NCBI RefSeq assembly: GCF_900108275.1
Contig: NZ_FNVD01000001.1
Coordinates: 124,001 to 188,000 of the forward strand
Length of the DNA: 64,000 bases
Origin: Jhaorihella thermophila
GTDB taxonomy: Bacteria; Pseudomonadota; Alphaproteobacteria; Rhodobacterales; Rhodobacteraceae
Direction of reading: 5' to 3'
How positions within the stretch are numbered: position 1 is the stretch's first letter; each line of letters opens with the position of its first letter. Shown in pieces: positions 19,854-28,794 of this stretch. A program made the position numbers and the translations under genes. The notes beneath the pieces are model-generated. The model was not told where the DNA came from. It ran no database searches and saw only the letters and a program-made list of their open reading frames with translations.

Positions 19854-19874
19854 GGCGCCCGGCCGGTGGCGGGC

Positions 19875-21386
19875 TCAGCCGTTGCGGCCGCGGACGAACC
19901 GCGCCGCGTCCTCGGCGGCACGCCGGATCGCATTCGACTTGTGCACGGTCTCCATGTATTCGGCCTCGGGGTCGCTGTCGAAAACCACGCCGCCGCCGGC
20001 CTGGATATACAGCTTGCGATCCTTCACGATCGCGGTGCGCAGGGCGATGCACATGTCCATGTCGCCGCCGGCGCTGAAATAGCCCACGCCGCCGCCATAG
20101 ACGCCGCGCTTTTCCGGCTCCAGCTCGTCGATGATCTCCATCGCCCGCACCTTGGGCGCGCCGCTCACCGTGCCGGCGGGCATGCCGGCAAAGAACGCAT
20201 CCAGCGCATCCTTGTCCTCGGCCAGCTCGCCCACCACGTTCGACACGATATGCATGACGTGGCTGTAGCGTTCGATGATGAATTTTTCGGTCGGGCGCAC
20301 CGTGCCGACCCTGGCCACCCGACCCACGTCGTTGCGGCCCAGATCCAGCAGCATCAGGTGCTCGGCCAGTTCCTTTTCGTCGCCCAGCAGGTCGGCCTCC
20401 AGCGCCTTGTCCTCCTCCGGCGTGGCGCCGCGCGGGCGGGTGCCGGCGATCGGGCGGATCGTCACCTCGCGGCCAAAGACCCGCACCAGAATCTCGGGGC
20501 TCGCGCCGACCACCTGAAAGCCGCCGAAATTGAAATAGAACATGAAGGGCGAGGGGTTCGTCCGCCGCAGGCTGCGGTAGAGCGCAAAGGGCGGCAGCGG
20601 AAAATCCTGCGTCCAGCGCTGCGACGGCACCACCTGAAAGATGTCGCCGGCCCGGATGTAGTCCTTGGCCTTCTCGACCGCGGCCATATAGCCCTCGCGG
20701 GTGAAGTTGCTGACCGGCGGCGCGATCTCGGCGGCATCACCCAGGTCGCGGCTTTCGCCCGGCAGGCCGCGATCCAGATCGCGCACCGCGTCCATCACCC
20801 GTTCGGCCGCCTGCGCATAGGCCGCCCGCGCCGAAAGCCCCTCGGACACCCAGGCCGGCGCCACCACGGTCACCTCGCCCTTGACCCCGTCCAGCACCGC
20901 CACCACCGAAGGCCGCAGCATCAGCGCATCCGGCAGGCCCAACGGGTCGGGATTGACGCCCGGCAACCGTTCCACCAGCCGCACCATGTCATAGCCCAGA
21001 TAGCCGAACAGCCCCGCACTGGCCTGCGGCAGGTCGGCGGGCAGGTCGATCCGGCTTTCGGCCAGCAGCGCGCGCAGATTGTCCAGCGGATTGCCCTGCT
21101 GCGGCTCGAAGGCTTCGGCGTCGAACCGGGCCGAGCGGTTGATCGAGGACCGCTCTGCGTCGCAGCGCCAGATCAGGTCGGGCTTCATGCCGATGATGGA
21201 ATAGCGCCCGCGCACCTCGCCGCCGGTCACCGATTCCAGCATGAAGGCGTCCCTTTGCGCCGCTGTCAGCTTGAGCATCAGCGAAACCGGCGTGTCCAGA
21301 TCCGCCGCGAGGCGCGCGTAAACCACCTGATTCTGCCCCGCCTCCCAGGCAAGGGCAAAGCTGTCGAAATCCGGGGTCAGGTTCAT
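19875..21386 (-). CDS. trpE: Anthranilate synthase component I
   Basis: TrpE makes anthranilate from chorismate with TrpG. The 503-residue protein has the feedback-site motif FMLESVTGGEVRGRYS near the N-terminus and the chorismate-binding signatures FQVVPSQRW, RPIAGTRPRG, DLGRNDVGRV, GTVSGAPKVRAMEIIDELE and IQAGGGVVFDSDPEAEY. It starts 8 bp after the PpiD-like gene, so the two are probably co-transcribed. It is separated from trpGDC. I see no Trp-rich leader peptide nearby. Confidence 0.96.
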   Translation of the reverse strand: MNLTPDFDSFALAWEAGQNQVVYARLAADLDTPVSLMLKLTAAQRDAFMLESVTGGEVRGRYSIIGMKPDLIWRCDAERSSINRSARFDAEAFEPQQGNPLDNLRALLAESRIDLPADLPQASAGLFGYLGYDMVRLVERLPGVNPDPLGLPDALMLRPSVVAVLDGVKGEVTVVAPAWVSEGLSARAAYAQAAERVMDAVRDLDRGLPGESRDLGDAAEIAPPVSNFTREGYMAAVEKAKDYIRAGDIFQVVPSQRWTQDFPLPPFALYRSLRRTNPSPFMFYFNFGGFQVVGASPEILVRVFGREVTIRPIAGTRPRGATPEEDKALEADLLGDEKELAEHLMLLDLGRNDVGRVARVGTVRPTEKFIIERYSHVMHIVSNVVGELAEDKDALDAFFAGMPAGTVSGAPKVRAMEIIDELEPEKRGVYGGGVGYFSAGGDMDMCIALRTAIVKDRKLYIQAGGGVVFDSDPEAEYMETVHKSNAIRRAAEDAARFVRGRNG

Positions 21387-21394
21387 CGGGTGCC

Positions 21395-23239
21395 TCAGCG
21401 GAGATTGGACAGGACGGCAGCCGCGGCCTGCTGGTCGAAGGTGGGCTGCGCCCGCAGTTGCGCGTCGCGGGCATAGGCCTCGAACAGGGCCTGACCCAGC
21501 GCCTGATCCGCCTGCTGGGCATAGGCGGTCTTCAGCATCGTCATCTGGTCGTCCTCGGCCGGCGGCAGGATCTCGTCCAGCCGGACGAGGTGGAGCACCG
21601 CGCCGGACCCGATCACGCGGACTTCGCCGGGCTCCATCTTGAACACCTGTGCCATGAAATCCGGGGGCGTTCCCTCGACAAAGGCGGTGCGGGTCAGCCC
21701 GGATTCGGTTTCCGTGTCCAGCCCGGCCGCGGCCAGATCGCCGTCCTCACCCAGATCGGCCAGGATCCGCTCGGCCTCGGCGCGCAGCGCCTTTTCCGTC
21801 TCGGCCAGACGCCAGGCGTCGGCCACCTTGTCGCGGGCCTGCTCGAAGGGTTCGGGGCGGGGCGGCAGAACCTCGTCCACGCGCAGCGCGAACAGCCCGC
21901 CATCGTCCAGAAAAAGCGCCTCGGGATAGTCGTCCGGGGTGGCCTTTTCGGCTGCCTGCCGGAAGGCGTCATAGGCGGCGATGCCCTCGGCGGCCTCGGC
22001 GGTCCAGTCGATATGGTCAAGCCGCAGGCCCTCTTCCTTGGCCAGTTCCTCGAGGGTGGCACCGCCGGCGAGCAGGTCGTTGATCGCCTCGGCGCGGCCC
22101 TCGATCACCCGCCGGGCGGCCTCGCCCGCCAGTTCCTCGCGCAGTTCGGCGCGGGCTTCCTCGAACGGGGTGTGATGCGCGGCCAGCGTGCCGTTCACGC
22201 GGAACAGGGCCGGACCCAGATCGGTCTGCACCGGTCCCACCACGTCGCCCACCTCGGCGGCGAACACCTGCTCCGCGGCGTTGCCCAGATCGGCGGCGGT
22301 CACGTCGCCCATGTCCACATCTTCCAGCTCCAGCCCCCGGTCGCGCACCAGCGCCTCGAAGGTGGTTCCGCCGACCTCCAGCTGTGCCTTGGCATCGCGG
22401 GCGGCCTGTTCGTCGGGAAAGACCAGTCGTTCCACCAGCCGCCGATCGGGGATGTCGTATTTGTCACGGCGCTCGTCATAGAGCTTGCGGATCGCGGCCT
22501 CGTCCACCTCGACCACGTCCATCACCATCTCGGGGCTGAGCAGCGCGTAGGTGATCTTCTTGGTCTCGGGCAGGCGGAAGTCGTCCTTGTGCGCCTCGTA
22601 ATAGGCGCGCAGGTCGTCTTCGGTCGGCTCGGGGATCGGGGTGCCCAGCGACTCGGCGGTCAGCCGCGCCATGGTGAAGCTGCGCCGCTCGCCCACATAG
22701 GCCGCGATGGTGTCGGTCAGAACGGCCGGCATCCGCGCACCGCCCATGATCGCGCCCTGCACCAGCGTGCGGGCCTGTTCCTTGCGCAGATCCTCTTCGA
22801 ACTCGGCTTCGGTCAGGCCGGCCTGTTCCAGCTGGAACTTGTAGGTGTCGCGGTCGAACTTGCCGTCGGGGCCCTGAAAGGCGCCGATCTTCAGGATTTC
22901 CTTCTGCAGGGTTTCGTCGCCCACCGACAGGCCGATATGCGCGATCTCGTTGTCGATGGCGGCGATCGCGATCAGCCGGCCCAGCACCATCTGGTCCAGC
23001 CCCGCCTGCCGGATCTGATCCGATTGCAGCCGCTGGCCGGTCTGGGCCTCGACGACGCGAATCTCGCGCTGCAGCTCGCGCGCGAACTGTTCGGTGGTCA
23101 CCACCTCGTCGCCCACGGTGGCAACGGTGCGCACCGTGGCGGACAGGTTCAGCGCCCCGTAACCGCCAAGCCCGGCGATCACCATCGCCAGAAGAATCCA
23201 GACGAAGGTTTTGGACAGGTTCTTGATCCGTGCGGCCAT
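21395..23239 (-). CDS. PpiD/SurA-like peptidyl-prolyl isomerase, membrane-anchored periplasmic chaperone
   Basis: The 614-residue protein starts with a cytoplasmic stub and one membrane helix (FVWILLAMVIAGLGGYGAL), then a SurA-type N-terminal domain (TVGDEVVTTEQFARELQREIRVVEAQTGQ), then a central region that resembles a divergent parvulin domain flanked by helical repeats. This is the PpiD architecture: a foldase at the Sec exit in the periplasm. The catalytic parvulin motif is weak, so chaperone activity may dominate. The start at 23239 follows AAAGGGAAAG. It sits directly upstream of trpE. Confidence 0.85.
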   Translation of the reverse strand: MAARIKNLSKTFVWILLAMVIAGLGGYGALNLSATVRTVATVGDEVVTTEQFARELQREIRVVEAQTGQRLQSDQIRQAGLDQMVLGRLIAIAAIDNEIAHIGLSVGDETLQKEILKIGAFQGPDGKFDRDTYKFQLEQAGLTEAEFEEDLRKEQARTLVQGAIMGGARMPAVLTDTIAAYVGERRSFTMARLTAESLGTPIPEPTEDDLRAYYEAHKDDFRLPETKKITYALLSPEMVMDVVEVDEAAIRKLYDERRDKYDIPDRRLVERLVFPDEQAARDAKAQLEVGGTTFEALVRDRGLELEDVDMGDVTAADLGNAAEQVFAAEVGDVVGPVQTDLGPALFRVNGTLAAHHTPFEEARAELREELAGEAARRVIEGRAEAINDLLAGGATLEELAKEEGLRLDHIDWTAEAAEGIAAYDAFRQAAEKATPDDYPEALFLDDGGLFALRVDEVLPPRPEPFEQARDKVADAWRLAETEKALRAEAERILADLGEDGDLAAAGLDTETESGLTRTAFVEGTPPDFMAQVFKMEPGEVRVIGSGAVLHLVRLDEILPPAEDDQMTMLKTAYAQQADQALGQALFEAYARDAQLRAQPTFDQQAAAAVLSNLR

Positions 23240-23317
23240 GTCTTTCCCTTTGCGGCGGTTGCCGCGCCTTGATGCTGTTGCCGCCCTGCATACGATGCAG
23301 GCCAAGGGGGGGCAAGG

Positions 23318-24490
23318 TCAGAAGGAAAGCGCCGAGAGCCTGTCGAACAGGGCGCCGATTCCGGCGCGGTCGATATTGGCGAACGCGATGCGCAGCTGGC
23401 GCGCGCCGGTCGGGTCGCCTTCGGGCACGAACATGGTCGCGGGCAGCAGCAGGACGCCGGCCTCGCGCACCAGCCGCCGGGCCAGCTCGTCCGCGCTCAT
23501 GTCGAAGGGATGTTCGACATAGGCGAAATAGGCGCCCAGTCCCAGAAGTCGCCAGCCCCGCGCCTGAAGCCCGCCGAACCCGTCGGAGATCGCGGCGCGG
23601 CGGTCGAGGATGTCGGCCCGTTCCCCCGCCACCCACTGGCCGAGGTTGCGCAGCCCCCAGAGCGCGCCGAACTGGCCGATCTGGCTGGGGCAGATGGTGA
23701 CGGTATCGAGGAACTTTTCGGCCTCCTCCAGCAGCGCGGGGGACGCGGCCAGCGCGCCGATGCGGTGGCCGGTCAGCCTGTAGGTCTTGGAAAAGGAATA
23801 GAGATGCACGAACACCTCGTCCCAGGCGGGATCGGCGAACAGGTCGTGCGGGGGCCCCGACCGGCTGTCGAAATCGCGATAGGTTTCGTCCACGATGAGC
23901 CGGATGCCGCGCGACCGTGCCAGATCGCGGAAGGCCTGCACCAGCTCGGCGGGGTATTCCACGCCGCAGGGGTTGTTCGGCGTCACCAGCGCGATCGCGC
24001 GGGTGCGGTCGGTAACAAGGCGCGCCGCCCGGTCCGGGTCAGGCAGCATGTCCGGACCCACCGGCAGCGGCACGGCGCGGATGCCGGCCATGTCCAGCCA
24101 CATCTTGTGGTTGAAGTACCATGGTGTCGGCAGGATGATCTCGTCCCCCTGGCCGGCGATCGCCATGGTTACGGCGGCAAAGGCCTCGTTGCAGCCCGAA
24201 GTGATCGCCACCTGCGCGGCCGCGACCGATCCGCCGTAGTGCCGCGAAATATCCTCGGCCAGCGCGGCGCGCAGTTCGGGCATGCCCAGAACGGGGCCGT
24301 AAAGATGCGCGGCGTCCTCGTTCAGCGCGTAGTCGGCCATCGCCTGCCGAAGCGCGCGCGGCGGCGGGTCAACCGGGGCGGCCTGGCTGACATTGATGAG
24401 CGGCCTTTCGGGCGAAAAGGTCACGCCGTCGAGCCATTTGCGCGCCTGCGGGATCGGCGGGGCGAACGTCGCCGCGGTGCGGGGGGCCAT
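23318..24490 (-). CDS. Class I/II pyridoxal-phosphate aminotransferase
   Basis: The 390-residue fold-type I aminotransferase has the schiff-base lysine in YSFSKTYRLTGHRIG (Lys236), ITSGCNEAFAAV, the TPNNPCGVEYP segment, and VDETYRDF preceding the lysine. The substrate is not evident; aspartate/alanine-like specificity is plausible. It lies 9 bp upstream-to-downstream of gpt on the same strand and about 78 bp before the PpiD-like gene. The final residues LSAL align with the normal family end. Confidence 0.88.
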   Translation of the reverse strand: MAPRTAATFAPPIPQARKWLDGVTFSPERPLINVSQAAPVDPPPRALRQAMADYALNEDAAHLYGPVLGMPELRAALAEDISRHYGGSVAAAQVAITSGCNEAFAAVTMAIAGQGDEIILPTPWYFNHKMWLDMAGIRAVPLPVGPDMLPDPDRAARLVTDRTRAIALVTPNNPCGVEYPAELVQAFRDLARSRGIRLIVDETYRDFDSRSGPPHDLFADPAWDEVFVHLYSFSKTYRLTGHRIGALAASPALLEEAEKFLDTVTICPSQIGQFGALWGLRNLGQWVAGERADILDRRAAISDGFGGLQARGWRLLGLGAYFAYVEHPFDMSADELARRLVREAGVLLLPATMFVPEGDPTGARQLRIAFANIDRAGIGALFDRLSALSF

Positions 24491-24499
24491 CGGTTCGCG

Positions 24500-25015
24500 T
24501 CAGTCCGAACCGCGGAAGGGCTGGACGTATTGCAGCGCCATGTCCCAAGGGAAGAAGATCCAGGTGTCCTGGCTGACCTCGGTGATGTAGCTGTCCACCT
24601 GCGGTTTGCCCTTGGGCTTGGCATAGATCGTGGCGAAATGCGCCTTGGGATACATGCTGCGCACCAGCTCAAGCGTCTTGCCGCTGTCCACCAGGTCGTC
24701 GATCACCAGCACGCCCTCGCCATCGCCCATGAGTTGCGCGTCGGGGGCCTTGAGCACTTGGGCCTCGCCCTGCGCCTGGTGATGGTAGGACTTGACCGAG
24801 ATCGTGTCCACGATGCGGATGTCCAGTTCGCGGCTGACGATCATCGCCGGGGCCATGCCGCCGCGGGTGATCGCCACCACCGCCCGCCAGGCGCCATTGT
24901 CGGGGCCTTGCCCGTCCAGCCGCCAGGCCAGCGCGCGGGCGTCGCGGTGCAGCTGGTCCCAGCTGACGTGAAAGCCCTTTTCATGGGGCAGGCGGTTGGG
25001 ATCCTTGTCGCTCAT
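24500..25015 (-). CDS. gpt: Xanthine phosphoribosyltransferase
   Basis: Gpt salvages xanthine (and guanine) with PRPP to form the nucleotide. The 171-residue protein carries the PRPP loop [13 protein letters not shown] (102-114), [17 protein letters not shown], and the C-terminal [12 protein letters not shown] shared with XGPRT of proteobacteria. It starts 4 bp after the fabI stop. Confidence 0.93.
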   Translation of the reverse strand: MSDKDPNRLPHEKGFHVSWDQLHRDARALAWRLDGQGPDNGAWRAVVAITRGGMAPAMIVSRELDIRIVDTISVKSYHHQAQGEAQVLKAPDAQLMGDGEGVLVIDDLVDSGKTLELVRSMYPKAHFATIYAKPKGKPQVDSYITEVSQDTWIFFPWDMALQYVQPFRGSD

Positions 25016-25019
25016 CGCT

Positions 25020-25826
25020 TCAGCCTTTCGTGATGTCGGGGGCGTCCACGGCCTTCATGCCGACGATGTGATAGCCCGCGTCCACATGCAGATTCTCGCC
25101 GGTCACCCCCGAGCCCAGATCGCTTAGCAGGTAGAGCGCGGATTTGCCCACGTCGTCGATGGTCACGTTGCGCCGCAGGGGCGAGTTGTATTCGTTCCAC
25201 TTCATGATGTAGCGGAAATCGCCGATGCCGCTGGCCGCCAGCGTCTTGATCGGCCCGGCCGAGATGGCGTTGACCCGGATGCCGTCCTTGCCCAGATCCT
25301 CGGCGAGATAGCGCACGCTGGCCTCGAGCGCGGCCTTGGCCACGCCCATCACGTTGTAATGCGGCATGACGCGTTCGGCGCCGTAATAGGTCAGCGTCAG
25401 CGCCGATCCGCCATTGGTCATCATCTTTTCGGCCCGCTGCATCACCGCCGTGAAAGAATAGACCGAGATGTCCATGGTCATGGCGAAATTGCCGCGGGTG
25501 GTATCCACATAACGGCCGCGCAGTTCGTTCTTGTCGGAAAAGCCGATCGCGTGAACGATGAAGTCGAGCCGGTCCCAGCGTTCCTTCACCGCCGCGAAGA
25601 GCGCGTCGATGGAGTCTTCGTCGGACACGTCGCAGGGCAGGACGATATCGCTGCCCAACTGCCCGGCCAGCGGGGCGACCCGTTTCTTCAACGCTTCGCC
25701 CTGGTAGGAAAAGGCCAGTTCCGCCCCGGCGTCCGCCACGGCTCTGGCAATGCCCCAGGCGATGGACTTGTCATTGGCCAGACCCATGATCAGGCCGCGT
25801 TTGCCGGCCATCAGCTGATTGGACAT
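25020..25826 (-). CDS. fabI: Enoyl-[acyl-carrier-protein] reductase (NADH)
   Basis: FabI catalyses the last reduction of each fatty-acid elongation cycle. The 268-residue short-chain dehydrogenase has the FabI opening [20 protein letters not shown], the substrate-contact [22 protein letters not shown] with Tyr157 and Lys164 (Y-x6-K) and Tyr147, and [14 protein letters not shown]. It follows a 135-bp divergent region shared with pdxH that contains an operator-like palindrome. It appears to lead the fabI-gpt-aminotransferase run. Confidence 0.95.
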   Translation of the reverse strand: MSNQLMAGKRGLIMGLANDKSIAWGIARAVADAGAELAFSYQGEALKKRVAPLAGQLGSDIVLPCDVSDEDSIDALFAAVKERWDRLDFIVHAIGFSDKNELRGRYVDTTRGNFAMTMDISVYSFTAVMQRAEKMMTNGGSALTLTYYGAERVMPHYNVMGVAKAALEASVRYLAEDLGKDGIRVNAISAGPIKTLAASGIGDFRYIMKWNEYNSPLRRNVTIDDVGKSALYLLSDLGSGVTGENLHVDAGYHIVGMKAVDAPDITKG

Positions 25827-25840
25827 GCGCACACTCCGCT

Positions 25841-25860
25841 GCGTCAATTTGCGATGACGC
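25841..25860. promoter_or_regulatory. Operator-like palindrome upstream of fabI
   Basis: GCGTCA and TGACGC form a perfect 6-bp inverted repeat with an 8-bp spacer, 15-34 bases upstream of the fabI start, where a repressor could cover the transcription start. No regulator is known from the sequence. Confidence 0.4.
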
Positions 25861-25960
25861 TGACCTTTAGGCGATTGGCCCGTGCCCTTCAAGGGCGCGG
25901 GCTCTTGCCGCTCTGCGCCCCCCGGAATAGGGTCGCCGCGACACCGAACGGAGAAATACC

Positions 25961-26566
25961 ATGAGCGACCGCACGGGCATCTTTGCCGGCGACGACCCCT
26001 TTGCCATCGCCCGGGCCTGGCTGGCCGAGGCCGAAAAGACCGAGCCCAACGATCCCAATGCGATCGCGCTGGCGACCGTGGATGCGGACGGTATGCCCAA
26101 CGCGCGGATGGTTCTGCTGAAGGAGATCGAGGACGACGCATTCGTGTTCTACACCAACTACGGCAGCGCCAAGGCGCGTGAACTGGACGGCTCCGGCAAG
26201 GCGGCCTTTGTCATGCACTGGAAGTCGCTGCGCCGGCAGGTGCGGGTGCGGGGGCTGGTCACCCGCGAGGACGGGCCCAAGGCGGATGAATATTTCGCCT
26301 CGCGCTCGCTCAAGAGCCGCCTGGGCGCCTGGGCCTCGCACCAGTCGCAGCCGCTGGCCAGCCGGGCAGCGCTGATGGCCGAGGTGGCGAAGGTGACGGC
26401 GCGATTCGGCACCAATCCGCCGCGCCCGCCATTCTGGGGCGGCTATCGGCTCACGCCGCTGGAAATCGAGTTCTGGGCCGACGGTGCGTTCCGTCTGCAT
26501 GACCGTTTCGTGTGGCGCAGGGCCGATCCGGGATCAACTTGGGACGTCAGGCGGCTCAACCCCTGA
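25961..26566 (+). CDS. pdxH: Pyridoxamine 5'-phosphate oxidase
   Basis: PdxH oxidises PNP or PMP to pyridoxal phosphate using FMN. The 201-residue protein contains [70 protein letters not shown], and the C-terminal [11 protein letters not shown]...WDVRRLNP, all family hallmarks. The ATG follows CGGAGAAA. It is divergent from fabI. Confidence 0.95.
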   Translation: MSDRTGIFAGDDPFAIARAWLAEAEKTEPNDPNAIALATVDADGMPNARMVLLKEIEDDAFVFYTNYGSAKARELDGSGKAAFVMHWKSLRRQVRVRGLVTREDGPKADEYFASRSLKSRLGAWASHQSQPLASRAALMAEVAKVTARFGTNPPRPPFWGGYRLTPLEIEFWADGAFRLHDRFVWRRADPGSTWDVRRLNP

Positions 26567-26687
26567 GCGAAATCCTGCCTGCCGTAAGGTAAATCGATGC
26601 GCGTGCCGTCAATGCCCTTGAAATGAGAGGGCGCTTTGGGGCAAACCGGGGCGCGGGGCGCAAGACAACAACAATGAGCCGGGACAA

Positions 26688-27254
26688 GTGGCCGAAGATC
26701 TGAACAACTTTCAGCAGGTGCAAGGGCGGGTGAAATGGTTCGATCCCGCCAAGGGATTTGGGTTCATCGTGGCGGACGGCGGTGGACCGGATATCCTTTT
26801 GCATGTGAACGTCCTGCGCAATTTCGGGCAAAGCTCGGTGGCGGACGGCACGCGAATCGAAGTGGTGACCCAGCGCACCCAGCGCGGCGTTCAGGCGGTC
26901 GAGGTGGTTCACATCGAAGCCTCCGACATCGGCGAAACGCCGCCTCTTGCCGATTTCGCCCATCTGGACCCCGAGGTGATCCAGAGCAAGCCGCTGCTGC
27001 CGGCGCGCGTGAAATGGTTCGACAAGGCCAAAGGGTTCGGGTTTGCCAATCTCTTCGGCGATGCGCGGGACGTGTTTCTGCATATCGAAGTGATCCGCCA
27101 GTCCGGTCTGGCCGACCTTCAGCCGGGCGAGGCAATCGCACTCCGCGTCATCGAAGGCCGCCGGGGGCTGATGGCGGTGCAGGTCAAGGCCTGGGAGGCC
27201 GCGGCCCAGGCCAGAGAGTCCCAGAGCGTCAGCCCGATTCGGGTCGAGGCCTGA
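26688..27254 (+). CDS. Cold-shock-like protein with two CSD domains
   Basis: The 188-residue protein has two cold-shock (OB-fold) domains at about 12-78 and 105-170. Each carries the RNP-1-like core (VKWFDPAKGFGFI and VKWFDKAKGFGFA) and an RNP-2-like ILLHV or VFLHI. Such proteins bind single-stranded RNA or DNA and act as RNA chaperones. The only in-frame start before the first domain is a GTG at 26688 with a weak GGGAC site. The second domain's RNP-1 ends in A rather than I, suggesting the halves differ. It is 6 bp from the DUF192 gene. Confidence 0.85.
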   Translation: MAEDLNNFQQVQGRVKWFDPAKGFGFIVADGGGPDILLHVNVLRNFGQSSVADGTRIEVVTQRTQRGVQAVEVVHIEASDIGETPPLADFAHLDPEVIQSKPLLPARVKWFDKAKGFGFANLFGDARDVFLHIEVIRQSGLADLQPGEAIALRVIEGRRGLMAVQVKAWEAAAQARESQSVSPIRVEA

Positions 27255-27260
27255 GCCCCG

Positions 27261-27755
27261 GTGCGCTGGCGCCTCGCAACGAACGTGGCGGCGGCGCTGA
27301 TGGTTGCGGTTCTCGTCATGGCAGCCGCGCCGGGGGCGGGGAATGGCGCCGAATGCCGCGCGGACACAGTTCAGCTTAAGGGCGACTGGGGGCAGATCGC
27401 CTTTTCGGTCGAGATTGCCGACGAGCCGCGCGAACGGGCGCGGGGGCTGATGTATCGCAGGACGCTGCCGCGCGGCGCTGGGATGCTGTTCGTCTATGAG
27501 CGCCCGCAAAACGTCCGTTTCTGGATGAAGAACACCCTGATCCCGCTGGACATGCTGTTTCTCGACCGGTCGGGGCGAGTGACGCGAATCCACGAAATGG
27601 CCAGGCCGGGCGACCTGACTCCGATCGACGGTGGCGATGCCGTGTTCGCCGTGCTCGAGATCAACGGCGGCCTCGCGCGCCGCTATGGGATCACCGAAGG
27701 CAGCGTCATGCGCCACCCGGCCTTTGCCGGAGGGCCGGCGGCCTGGCCCTGTTAG
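27261..27755 (+). CDS. DUF192 domain secreted protein
   Basis: The 164-residue protein starts with a GTG and a signal peptide (VAAALMVAVLVMAAAPGAGNGA). The mature part is DUF192 (PF02643): FSVEIADEPRERARGLMYRR, GMLFVYERPQNVRFWMKNTLIPLDMLFLD split across the core, and VLEINGGLARRYGI. Members are small periplasmic or archaeal proteins of unknown function. The gene is close behind the cold-shock gene, so it may be co-transcribed. Stop is TAG, 54 bp before tRNA-Pro. Confidence 0.85.
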   Translation: MRWRLATNVAAALMVAVLVMAAAPGAGNGAECRADTVQLKGDWGQIAFSVEIADEPRERARGLMYRRTLPRGAGMLFVYERPQNVRFWMKNTLIPLDMLFLDRSGRVTRIHEMARPGDLTPIDGGDAVFAVLEINGGLARRYGITEGSVMRHPAFAGGPAAWPC

Positions 27756-27809
27756 CGGCCGGTTGGGGCTTTTCAAACCGGGCGGCTGCGGTTAGACACG
27801 GCTACGGTT

Positions 27810-27886
27810 CGGGACGTGGCGCAGTCTGGTAGCGCACCTGTTTTGGGTACAGGGGGTCGTGAGTTCGAATCTCGCCGTCCCGACCA
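27810..27886 (+). tRNA. tRNA-Pro (anticodon TGG)
   Basis: The 77-nt sequence folds as a cloverleaf: acceptor CGGGACG with CGTCCCG, discriminator A, encoded CCA at 27884-27886. The anticodon loop reads TTTGGGT with TGG at 27844-27846 flanked by T33 and G37. The T-arm contains GAGTTCGAATCTC. It has no close partner gene. Confidence 0.97.
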
Positions 27887-27899
27887 TTTTCCGCTTGTT

Positions 27900-28130
27900 T
27901 CACTCTTGCCGCCGACCGCGCCGGCCACCGCGGCGCCGCGTCAGCAGAACCGCCCGATCCGGCAGCGCGGCGCGGATTTCGGCGCGTTCGGCGGGGGTCA
28001 TCCTGGACCAGCGGGCGATCTCGTCGATGCTGCGATAGCAGCCGGTGCAGATCCGCGCCCCGGGGTGGACCACGCAGATTTTCACGCAGGGGGAGTCGGC
28101 TTCGTCGCGTTTCCAGATGTCGTCGGTCAT
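27900..28130 (-). CDS. DUF1289 domain protein (76 aa)
   Basis: A small protein with the DUF1289 cysteine pattern: SPCVKICVVHPGARICTGCYRSIDEIARW, here noted as Cys-x3-Cys then Cys-x2-Cys, likely a metal site, followed by MTPAERAEIRAALPDR and a basic tail. Function is unknown. The ATG at 28130 overlaps the ruvX stop by 4 bp, so the two are translationally coupled. Confidence 0.85.
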   Translation of the reverse strand: MTDDIWKRDEADSPCVKICVVHPGARICTGCYRSIDEIARWSRMTPAERAEIRAALPDRAVLLTRRRGGRRGRRQE

Positions 28131-28609
28131 CGCCGCCCTTCCGTTCCCAGATGGCGCATCCGGTCCAGCGCCCCCTGCAGGATATAGCCCGCCGCGACGT
28201 GGTCGATCACCTCGGCGCGACGTTTCCGGGACGTATCCGCCTCGAGCAGGGCGCGCTCGGCGGCGACGGTGGACAGGCGTTCGTCCCAGAACCCGATCGG
28301 CAGGTCGGTCAGGCGCGCGAGGTTTCGGGCAAAGGCGCGGGTGGACTGGCAGCGCGGGCCTTCGGTCCCGTCCATGTTGCGCGGCAGGCCCAGCACGATG
28401 CCGCCCACGCCGCGCTCTGCCACGATCGCCAGGAGCTTCTGGGCATCCGCGCCGAACTTGCGCCGCCGGATGGTCTCCAGCGGGCTGGCCACCTGGCCGA
28501 AAGTGTCCGACACCGCCACGCCGATCGTGCGCTCGCCCAGATCCAGCCCCACCAGCGCGGTCATCGCCGGGCAGGCGGCGGCGAACTCCTCGAAACTCTC
28601 GAACACCAT
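28127..28609 (-). CDS. ruvX: Putative pre-16S rRNA nuclease YqgF / Holliday junction resolvase RuvX
   Basis: The 160-residue RNase H-like protein has the nuclease core LVGLDLGERTIGVAVSDTFG, the VLGLPRNMDGTEGP segment, FWDERLSTVAAERALLE, and DHVAAGYILQGALD with the C-terminal acidic residue. In E. coli the homologue matures the 5' end of 16S rRNA. The start at 28609 is before the conserved FESFEEFAAA opening; codons further upstream (to 28678) have no family match. It overlaps the DUF1289 gene by 4 bp. Confidence 0.9.
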   Translation of the reverse strand: MVFESFEEFAAACPAMTALVGLDLGERTIGVAVSDTFGQVASPLETIRRRKFGADAQKLLAIVAERGVGGIVLGLPRNMDGTEGPRCQSTRAFARNLARLTDLPIGFWDERLSTVAAERALLEADTSRKRRAEVIDHVAAGYILQGALDRMRHLGTEGRR

Positions 28610-28794
28610 GGGCGGTCCTTCCGGCGGCACAGACGATGCCCTCCATCTAGGCGCGGCCCGCCCCATGCGAAAGGGCAAATCCCCGACTTGCCCGCCCCAT
28701 GTCGCAACCGCGCAATATAGCGGCGGAACGCGACATGGGCGCAGGGGGCGATCGCGGCATATGTCATCCTGTCTGGAAAGGATCGGATTCGCCC

